64,000 nt of DNA from Nocardiopsis endophytica (GTDB taxonomy: Bacteria; Actinomycetota; Actinomycetes; Streptosporangiales; Streptosporangiaceae): assembly GCF_027706725.1 (NCBI RefSeq), contig NZ_JAQFWQ010000016.1, forward strand, positions 1-64,000, written 5' to 3'. Each line of letters starts with the position of its first letter. Position 1 is the first letter of the stretch. The notes beneath the pieces were generated by a model. That model made no database searches and was not told the origin of the DNA. It saw nothing but the letters and a program-made list of their open reading frames with translations. Shown here in pieces: positions 58,336-64,000 of this stretch. The translations under genes were made by a program, and so were the position numbers.

Positions 58336-58380
58336 GATTGGTCCGCTGATCCAGGGCCAATCAGGGCAGAATGGTCCGCA
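58336..58380. promoter_or_regulatory. Divergent promoter region with direct and inverted repeats
   Basis: TGGTCCGC occurs twice (58339-58346 and 58372-58379), and GATTGG...CCAATC forms an inverted repeat around 58336-58362. CAGAAT at 58367 ends seven bases before the ATG at 58380. Direct repeats of this kind are typical binding sites of MocR regulators. Confidence 0.5.
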
Positions 58381-59834
58381 TGGGAACGGACAAGGTGGAC
58401 GCGCGGACCCTGGCGTCGCTGCTGGGGCGCTGGTCGTCGGGGCGGGGGCCGCTGTACCTGCTGCTGGCCGGGCGGCTGCGGCGGCTCATCGAGGAGGGGA
58501 CGCTGCGCGCCGGGGCGGTGCTGCCGCCGGACCGGGTGCTCGCCTCGGCGCTGGCGGTGGGGCGCACCACGGTGGTGGCGGCCTACGAGGAGCTGCGCGG
58601 CGAGGGGCGGATCGAGCGGCGCCAGGGCAGCGGCACGCGGGTGGCCGAGGCGGTGCCGCTGCCCCCGGCGGCGGAGGAGGGCCCGGTCAACCCGATGTTC
58701 CTGCAGCTGCTCGAGCCGCAGGACGGAACGGTGGTGCTGAGCTGCGCCGCCCCGGAGGAGCCGCCGCCGGAGGTGGCGCGGGCGTACGGGGAGCTGTCCC
58801 TGCCCTCGGCCGTCGACCTCGGCTACCACCCGGCGGGGCTGGCGCGGCTGCGGCGGGCGGTGGCCGCCAAGTACACGGCGCAGGGGGTGCCGACCGCGCC
58901 GGAGCAGGTGCTCGTCACCACGGGGGCGCAACAGGCGCTGTCGCTGCTGGTGGAGCACCTGGTGGCGCCGGGCGACGGGGCACTCGTGGAGGCGCCGACG
59001 TACGCGGGGGCGCTGGACGTGCTGCGGGCGTCGGGGGCCGCGCTGATGCCGGTCGCCACGGGCCCGGAGGGACTGGACGTGGCGCGGGCGGTGCGGCTGA
59101 TGGCCGAGCGCCGGCCGGTGCTGGCCTACACGGTGCCCAACCACCACAACCCGACCGGGTCGGTGCTGCCGCCGCTGGCGGCGCGGCGGCTGGTGCGGGC
59201 GGCGGCGCAGTACGGGGTGGTGCTGGTGGACGACGCGGTCGCCGCCGACCTGTCGCTGGACGGCTCCCCGGCCCCGCCGCCGCTGGCGGCCTACGGGGAG
59301 GCGGTCACGGTGGGCTCGCTCAGCAAGGTGGCCTGGGGCGGGCTGCGCGTGGGGTGGCTGCGGGCCCGTGAGGAGCTGGTGGCGCGGCTGACGCGGCTGA
59401 AGTCGATGCGGGACCTGGGCGGCGAGGTGGGGTCCCAGCTCGTGGCGGCGGCGCTGCTGGAGGACTACCAGCAGGTGCGCGGGCGCCGCATCGCGGAGCT
59501 GCGGGCGGGGCACGACCTGCTGCTGGAGGAGATGGGGCGGCGGCTGCCGGAGTGGGAGTGCCCGCCGGCGGCCGGGGGGCAGACGGTGTGGGCGCGCCTG
59601 CCGCGCGGGGACGCGGCGTCCTTCGCGCAGGTGGCGATCAGGCACGGGGTGGCGGTGCTGCCGGGCCCGGCCATCGACGCCTCGGGAGGGAGCCGCGACC
59701 GGCTGCGGCTGCCGTTCTCCCCCGCCCCGGACCGCCTGGCGGAGGGCGTGCGGAGGCTGGCGGAGGCGTGGAACGCCTACACGGCCCCGAAGGGGGCACC
59801 GAGGTCGGTGTCCCTGGGCGCGGTCGTGGTGTGA
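58380..59834 (+). CDS. MocR-family GntR/aminotransferase regulator
   Basis: The 484-residue protein fuses an N-terminal GntR-type winged helix (about 20-85; LLAGRLRRLIEEGTLRAGAVLPPDRVLA) with an aminotransferase-like fold I domain (about 110-465; NHHNPTGSVLPPLAARRLV, SLSKVAWGGLRVGW with the PLP lysine). MocR proteins sense PLP or PLP-amino-acid adducts. The ATG at 58371 (three codons earlier) is possible, but the promoter pattern suggests a leaderless start at 58380. It lies divergent to the PLP lyase. Confidence 0.9.
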   Translation: MGTDKVDARTLASLLGRWSSGRGPLYLLLAGRLRRLIEEGTLRAGAVLPPDRVLASALAVGRTTVVAAYEELRGEGRIERRQGSGTRVAEAVPLPPAAEEGPVNPMFLQLLEPQDGTVVLSCAAPEEPPPEVARAYGELSLPSAVDLGYHPAGLARLRRAVAAKYTAQGVPTAPEQVLVTTGAQQALSLLVEHLVAPGDGALVEAPTYAGALDVLRASGAALMPVATGPEGLDVARAVRLMAERRPVLAYTVPNHHNPTGSVLPPLAARRLVRAAAQYGVVLVDDAVAADLSLDGSPAPPPLAAYGEAVTVGSLSKVAWGGLRVGWLRAREELVARLTRLKSMRDLGGEVGSQLVAAALLEDYQQVRGRRIAELRAGHDLLLEEMGRRLPEWECPPAAGGQTVWARLPRGDAASFAQVAIRHGVAVLPGPAIDASGGSRDRLRLPFSPAPDRLAEGVRRLAEAWNAYTAPKGAPRSVSLGAVVV

Positions 59835-59967
59835 GGGACCGGCGTCACACAAACGGAGACACGCACCAAGGACACACACTCTTGATGCTGGCTCACACGC
59901 ACTGAGAGCACCAGAAAAGTTCAACCAAGCACACCACGAACCCGCAACTGTGGCCTATAACCGATGC

Positions 59968-60222
59968 ATGACGAGGATCACTGTTGATGTCAATGACGAA
60001 TGGCTCGACGCAGCCCGCGAAGAGCTGGGCACCGGAACTAAGGTGGCGACGATCAACGCCGCCCTTGAATCATTCGCCGAGCGCAGAAGGGCTCGGGAGG
60101 CACTCGCGATCTTCGACGAGGTGGAGATGGATTTCGAGGGCTCCTCTGCGTCCTTCGGATACGGCGGTGGACGCGACCTCTCCCGACTCGCCGAGGAAGC
60201 CAGGACGCGGAAGGCTGTGTGA
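59968..60222 (+). CDS. Orphan VapB-type antitoxin
   Basis: The 84-residue protein starts MTRITVDVNDEWLDAAREELGTGTKVATINAALESFAERRRA, the ribbon-helix-helix N-terminus of DUF2191/VapB antitoxins, followed by a C-terminal tail for toxin binding. A perfect TATAAC -10 box (59956-59961) ends six bases before the ATG, indicating a leaderless mRNA. The stop overlaps an ATG (TGATG), the usual coupling to vapC, but the toxin frame ends after five codons. Thus the antitoxin is alone unless a toxin is encoded elsewhere. Confidence 0.82.
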   Translation: MTRITVDVNDEWLDAAREELGTGTKVATINAALESFAERRRAREALAIFDEVEMDFEGSSASFGYGGGRDLSRLAEEARTRKAV

Positions 60223-60239
60223 TGGCGGGAGTCGTCTAG
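60222..60239 (+). pseudogene. Five-codon remnant at the expected vapC start
   Basis: ATG at 60222 overlaps the antitoxin stop by one base and reads M-A-G-V-V-stop, after which no PIN-domain sequence follows. The coupled start and the hydrophobic beginning fit the first strand of a VapC toxin whose remainder was lost; too short to prove. Confidence 0.4.
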
Positions 60240-60279
60240 GCGCTGTGAAGGCCAACCGACACCGACGAGGGAGCCTCCG

Positions 60280-60735
60280 ATGACCACCGACCCGATCATG
60301 GCCCGGATCGGCGAGGCGGTGGACCTCAACCACCGCCAGGGTCGACGGGAAGACGCCCGCGACCTCTTCGCCCGGATCTGGGACGACATCGGCGGCGACC
60401 AGGGCGACCCCCTGCACGTGTGCGTCCTCGCCCACTCGATGGCCGACGTGCAGGACGACGTTGCCGAAGAACTGGCCTGGGACCTGCGCGCGCTCTCCGC
60501 CGCCGACCACATCACGGATGAGCGCGCCGCGCAGGCCGGGGTACCGCTGTCCGTCGCCGGTCTCTACCCGTCACTGCATCTCAACCTGGGCGAGTGCTAC
60601 CGCAAGCTGGGCGATCTCGACCGCGCGCGGGAGCACCTCGATCACGCACGGGCCACGATCGGCACCCTCAACGACGACGATTACGGGAAGCTGATCCGAG
60701 GCGGCCTGGAGCAGCTGGCGGAACGCCTGGGGTGA
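60280..60735 (+). CDS. Small TPR-like helical protein
   Basis: The 151-residue protein has a repeat-like C-terminal part, LYPSLHLNLGECYRKLGDLDRAREHLDHARA, which is a clear TPR hairpin, and a preceding section LNHRQGRREDARDLFARIWDDI with similar spacing. It has no membrane segment. The ATG is at 60280 after GAGGGAGCC. Similar short TPR proteins are common in actinomycetes; no function is known. Confidence 0.8.
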   Translation: MTTDPIMARIGEAVDLNHRQGRREDARDLFARIWDDIGGDQGDPLHVCVLAHSMADVQDDVAEELAWDLRALSAADHITDERAAQAGVPLSVAGLYPSLHLNLGECYRKLGDLDRAREHLDHARATIGTLNDDDYGKLIRGGLEQLAERLG

Positions 60736-60800
60736 GGCGTCCAGGTGCGGACCGCCGGTACGGTGGGGCCACTTCGGACCCGATGGGCGAGGAGCCGCAC

Positions 60801-61367
60801 ATGGGCCATCCACAGCCACAGGGGCGGCCGGTGTGGGCCCTGCCGCCGACGAACGCCCCGCTCGGCGACGCCGCGGACGCCCCGGACACCCCGACGCCCA
60901 TGCCGGTCGTCATCGCCCGCATCCTCCTGTGGGCCCAAGGGGCGGCCGCCGCCCTGGCGGTCCTTCTGGGCCTGGCGGGGCTGGCCCTGCTCGTCTTCGT
61001 CGCCGACTCACCCCTCGGAGGGGCCGAGCCGCCGGCGGACTTCTTCGATGCACTCGCCGCCATCGGGGTGGCGATCGTGATCCTCGTGGTGGGCATCGTC
61101 GCCGTGGCGTTCGGGGTGGTCGCCTTCGGCGTCATGGTGCCGACCCTCGTCCTGGCGGCCCGCTTCGGCCGTCGCAGTAGAGGAGTCCGCGTCGGCACCC
61201 TCGTGCTCGAAGGGATCGTGTGCGGGGTGTTCCTCCTGGCCATGGTGTCGGCGGCCGTCGACGGCGAGACCGTCCCCGTGCTGACCCTCCTCCCCCTGGC
61301 CGCCCTCAGCGGCACGGTGTTCGGCCTGCTGCTCACCCCTCAGGCCGCGCACCACTTCCGCTTCTAG
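60801..61367 (+). CDS. Four-helix membrane protein, function unknown
   Basis: The 188-residue protein has a proline-rich start (GHPQPQGRPVWALPP) and four predicted membrane segments (about 42-70, 85-120, 130-150, 155-178), with a short acidic loop. The ATG at 60801 has GAGGAG seven bases upstream; an ATG at 60783 is less likely. Convergent with the next gene, with seven bases between. No family was recognised. Confidence 0.75.
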   Translation: MGHPQPQGRPVWALPPTNAPLGDAADAPDTPTPMPVVIARILLWAQGAAAALAVLLGLAGLALLVFVADSPLGGAEPPADFFDALAAIGVAIVILVVGIVAVAFGVVAFGVMVPTLVLAARFGRRSRGVRVGTLVLEGIVCGVFLLAMVSAAVDGETVPVLTLLPLAALSGTVFGLLLTPQAAHHFRF

Positions 61368-61374
61368 CCCCGAG

Positions 61375-62016
61375 TCATGCCGGGCGCCCGCGGTGCGCCT
61401 TCGGCCGGCGGGTCTTCAGCCCTCCCACCAGGCACATCACGCACGACACGGCAAGGACCGGAGCCGCGATGAGCAGGCCCCACGTTCCGAAGAGGACGTG
61501 GTCCACGCCGTATTCGAGGTTGATCACGGCGAAGTAGAAGGAGCCCACCCCGGCGGCCCCTGCCCCGAGCGCCGCCAAGAGGCCGACGCCGAACCCGAGG
61601 TAGCCGGTGCCGCCGCGCCCCATGATGAGGGCGATGACCCCGACCAGTACGGCGAACAGCCCGGACAGGGCGATCAGGCCGGGGCCGAGCATGTTCTCGA
61701 TGTGGCCGCTGGTGAGCAGCTCCAGCCAGGTCCGCCCCTCCCCCGCGTCGACGTATCTGTCATCGTCGGGCACCTGCCACGGGGCGAACGGCAGGGCGGC
61801 GAAGAGCACCAGCGCGCCGAGGGCGAGCCCGGCCCCGCCGAGGCGGACGACGCCGTTGCTCTTCGGCGGCGAAGGCGGCTGCGGGGACGGGTTCGCCTGC
61901 GGGGGCGGGGCAGCGTGGGGCGGCTGCGGGCGGCCGGGCTGTGGGCCCGGCCCCGGCGGCCCCTGCGGCGACGGCCGCCCGTGGGGGTGGGGAGGGTACG
62001 GAGGGGGATTCGCCAT
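61375..62016 (-). CDS. Proline-rich four-helix membrane protein
   Basis: The 213-residue protein begins with about 50 residues of Pro/Gly/Gln-rich sequence (PPPYPPHPHGRPSPQGPPG) and continues with four membrane segments (about 57-80, 112-133, 140-165, 175-200) typical of actinobacterial small integral membrane proteins. The first extracytoplasmic loop contains RYVDAGEGRTWLELLTSGH. No enzymatic motif is visible. Confidence 0.77.
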   Translation of the reverse strand: MANPPPYPPHPHGRPSPQGPPGPGPQPGRPQPPHAAPPPQANPSPQPPSPPKSNGVVRLGGAGLALGALVLFAALPFAPWQVPDDDRYVDAGEGRTWLELLTSGHIENMLGPGLIALSGLFAVLVGVIALIMGRGGTGYLGFGVGLLAALGAGAAGVGSFYFAVINLEYGVDHVLFGTWGLLIAAPVLAVSCVMCLVGGLKTRRPKAHRGRPA

Positions 62017-62137
62017 CGTGGCGCCCTTTCATGGGGGAAGGGGGATGCGGAGGCGTCGGCCCGTACCTGGGACGCTGGTCAGGGCGGTCGCGTTCCCGCC
62101 CGCATTGGCGCCCGAGGCGTGTCAGCCTATTGTGCTG

Positions 62138-62226
62138 TACCGCTCCGCGAACGCGGGGATGGAGACTGTTTGATCGTTCCCTGCCCGATGAGCATTTCCA
62201 GCGCCCCGCACGCGCGGGGACGACCC
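62138..62226 (+). CRISPR. Possible two-repeat CRISPR relic
   Basis: Two 28-base units at 62138-62165 and 62199-62226 match the transcript-sense repeat of the main array at about 18 and 21 positions. Their GCGGGGA cores are exactly 61 bases apart, the period of the main array, leaving a 33-base spacer. They lie in the 290-base gap between a membrane protein gene and the terminator of the folC operon. Without more units the call is tentative. Confidence 0.35.
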
Positions 62227-62243
62227 TCCCGCCGACCGGCGGA

Positions 62244-62288
62244 ACGAACGACGGGGGCGGCGCCGTGACCGGCGCCGCCCCCGTTCGT
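62244..62288 (-). terminator. Terminator of the folC-DUF4233 operon
   Basis: ACGAACG plus GGGGGCGGCGCCG (62244-62265, with a three-base bulge) pairs with the 19 bases at 62270-62288 across a four-base loop. It lies 25 bases past the DUF4233 gene. Confidence 0.75.
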
Positions 62289-62313
62289 CATCTCCTCGAA
62301 GCCTGCCTCGGCC

Positions 62314-62703
62314 TCAGCCCGCCTCGGCGGCCCCTGCCGCTCCGGTGGCCCCGTCGGTGCCCGAGGCCGCGGCCCGGGCGTCGGCCTCCGCCTTCATCGC
62401 GTCGGTCTTCCGCCCCAGCATCACCCCGGCCACCCACAGGCCCGCGAAGATGATGCCCAGCACCCATAGACCCGGCACCAGGAACCCGCTCGCCAGCAGG
62501 GTCGCCTGCAGGACCCACCCCGCCCAGTGCGCCCAGGCGTGCTTGCGCTGCAGGGCCGCCAGCACCAGCGCCGCCAGCGCCTGGCCGCCCCACACGGCGC
62601 CGGCGACCGCCGGGGAGAACCCGCTGAGCTGGATCGCCACCGGGACGGCCAGCCCGATCACGATCACCTCGAAGCCGAGCACCACCGCGCAGATGGTCCG
62701 CAT
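62314..62703 (-). CDS. DUF4233 membrane protein
   Basis: The 129-residue protein has four hydrophobic segments (about 2-24, 30-50, 58-78, 80-96), starting MRTICAVVLGFEVIVIGLAVPVAI, the usual DUF4233 opening, and an Ala/Gly-rich tail. The gene always follows folC in actinomycetes; the function is not known. The ATG overlaps the folC stop by one base (TGATG). Confidence 0.92.
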   Translation of the reverse strand: MRTICAVVLGFEVIVIGLAVPVAIQLSGFSPAVAGAVWGGQALAALVLAALQRKHAWAHWAGWVLQATLLASGFLVPGLWVLGIIFAGLWVAGVMLGRKTDAMKAEADARAAASGTDGATGAAGAAEAG

Positions 62704-63998
62704 CAGTCCCCCTTCAGCAGGTGGCCGGCGTCGCCCGCCGTCACCACCGAACCGGTGATCAGCACACCCGTCCCGGAGAACTCGCCGGTGTCCTCGGCCA
62801 GGGCCACCGCCCGGTCGATCGCGTCGTCCAGGCGCGGCGCCACGTGCACCCGCTCGCTGCCGAAGATCCCCTCGGCGATGTCGCCCAGGTCCTCGGCGGT
62901 CAGCGAGCGCGGCGAGGAGTTGCGGGTCACGACGACCTCGGTGAGCAGCGGCTCCAGCGGTTCGAGGATGCCCTCGACGTCCTTGTCCCCCATCACCGCC
63001 AGCACGCCGACCAGGCGGGTGAAGCCGAACGACTCCTCCACGGCGGCGACGGTCGCCGCCATCCCGGCCGGATTGTGCGCGGCGTCGACGATGACCGTCG
63101 GCCCGCGCCGCACGACCTCCATGCGGCCCGGGGACTCCACTCCGCCGAGCGCCTGCCCGATCAGCTCGGGGTCCAGCTCGTCGTCGCCCTCGGCCGGGGC
63201 GGCGAAGGCCTCCACGGCGGCGATGGCGACGGCGGCGTTGCTCGCCTGGTGCTCCCCGTACAGCGGGAGGAAGACGTTCTCGTAGCCGCCGCGCAGGCCC
63301 TTGACCGTGACCAATTGCCCGCCCATGGCCACCTCGCGGTGGGTGACGCCGAACTCCAGGCCCTCCCGGGCCACGGTGGCGCCGACCTCGGAGGCGCGGC
63401 GCATGAGCACCTCGGCGGCGGGGAGCTGCTGCTGGGCCAGGACCGCGATGGCGCCCGGCTTGATGATGCCCGCCTTCTCCTCGGCGATGCCCTCGACGGT
63501 GTCGGGGAGGAAGTCGGTGTGGTCGATGCCGATCGGGGTGACGACGGCGACGTCCCCGTCGGCGACGTTGGTCGCGTCCCAGGTGCCGCCGAGGCCGACC
63601 TCGACGACGGCGACGTCCACCGGGGCGTCGGCGAAGACGGCGAACGCCATCACCGTGATCACCTCGAAGAAGGACAGCGGGACGTCGGAGCCCTCGTCGA
63701 CCATGCGGATATAGGGGATGACGTCCTCGTAGGCGGCGATGAACGCCTCCTCGGAGACGGGGTCCCCGTCCAGGACGATCCGCTCGCGGGCGGTGCGCAG
63801 GTGCGGGCTGGTGTAGCGGCCCACCCGCAGGTGGCGCTCGCGCAGGAGGGCGTCGATCATCCGGGCCGTGGACGTCTTGCCGTTGGTCCCGGTCAGGTGG
63901 ATGACCCGGTAGCTGCGCTGCGGGTCGCCGAGGAGGTCCAGGACCTCCCGCACGCGCTCGGTGGTGGGGTCGATGTCGGTCTCGACGCGCCTGCCCAT
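62703..63998 (-). CDS. folC: Folylpolyglutamate synthase / dihydrofolate synthase, 5' end likely cut
   Basis: At least 431 residues are present of FolC, the Mur-ligase-type enzyme that adds glutamates to folates. The ATP loop is VIHLTGTNGKTSTARMIDALL near residue 37, followed by YTSPHL, GLGGTWDATNV, ITPIGIDHT-like VVTPIGIDHTDFL, EKAGIIKPG and VIVDAAHNPAGM. The ATG at 63998 is two bases from the window end; FolC proteins usually have 20 or more residues before the segment seen here, so translation probably begins outside. Confidence 0.94.
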   Translation of the reverse strand: MGRRVETDIDPTTERVREVLDLLGDPQRSYRVIHLTGTNGKTSTARMIDALLRERHLRVGRYTSPHLRTARERIVLDGDPVSEEAFIAAYEDVIPYIRMVDEGSDVPLSFFEVITVMAFAVFADAPVDVAVVEVGLGGTWDATNVADGDVAVVTPIGIDHTDFLPDTVEGIAEEKAGIIKPGAIAVLAQQQLPAAEVLMRRASEVGATVAREGLEFGVTHREVAMGGQLVTVKGLRGGYENVFLPLYGEHQASNAAVAIAAVEAFAAPAEGDDELDPELIGQALGGVESPGRMEVVRRGPTVIVDAAHNPAGMAATVAAVEESFGFTRLVGVLAVMGDKDVEGILEPLEPLLTEVVVTRNSSPRSLTAEDLGDIAEGIFGSERVHVAPRLDDAIDRAVALAEDTGEFSGTGVLITGSVVTAGDAGHLLKGD

Positions 63999-64000
63999 GA

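Noticed and set aside
56330-59371. 1013-codon frame on the plus strand
   Set aside because: Crosses the kinase and PLP lyase genes antisense and shifts frame over the MocR gene; no motifs.

Overview
The window is a 64 kb, very GC-rich actinomycete chromosome segment. GC-biased third positions, many GTG starts, few intergenic AT tracts and the gene order around rne-rplU-rpmA-obgE-proBA-nadD-rsfS and folC-DUF4233-ndk-mreBCD-mrdA-rodA all point that way. The protein set (two-domain DUF427, DUF574-type methyltransferase, HPCD-type dioxygenase, GroES-like protein) would fit Nocardiopsis or a relative; the genus is an inference from family resemblance, not a search result.

Layout. 0.1-10.7 kb: mixed single genes (TPR-like protein, AI-2E-type permease, zinc-ribbon protein, DinG helicase with Fe-S cysteines, DUF427 protein, MFS transporter, LPXTG-type wall protein). 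11.0-27.8 kb: a catabolic block bracketed by two identical tRNA-Ala(GGC) genes. It holds a homoprotocatechuate meta-cleavage operon (a FAH-RraA fusion, DapA-type aldolase, HpaE, HpaD, GntR), a Tat-exported amidohydrolase, a second operon (MoaF, APC permease, two SDRs, aldehyde dehydrogenase), a copper amine oxidase and a FeaR-like AraC regulator. Together they read as a route from an aromatic monoamine to central metabolites: uptake, oxidative deamination, aldehyde oxidation, ring cleavage, side-chain degradation. No 4-hydroxyphenylacetate 3-hydroxylase is present in the window. 27.8-30.1 kb: GroES-like protein and two paralogous membrane proteins, closed by a third identical tRNA-Ala(GGC).

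30.2-45.4 kb: conserved housekeeping block on the minus strand (rne, rplU, rpmA, obgE, proB, proA, nadD, rsfS, phosphatase), interrupted by a CRISPR array of type I-E style lying between rpmA and obgE with no cas genes, and by an M48 peptidase plus a methyltransferase between proA and nadD. 45.7-54.3 kb: radical SAM gene, the rod-shape operon mreB-mreC-mreD-mrdA-rodA and ndk. 54.5-62.3 kb: accessory genes inserted between ndk and its usual neighbours (HxlR/RidA pair, tail-anchored Ser/Thr kinase, PLP lyase with a divergent MocR regulator, an orphan VapB antitoxin followed by a five-codon vapC remnant, small membrane proteins) and a possible two-repeat CRISPR relic. 62.3-64.0 kb: DUF4233 gene and folC, the latter probably cut by the window edge.

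The main points for follow-up are the tRNA-bracketed monoamine/homoprotocatechuate block with its fusion enzyme and a shared palindrome at two of its promoters, the decaying orphan CRISPR array with repeat-like outliers, and a family of dispersed intergenic palindromes carrying the core CCCCGAGATCAAC.
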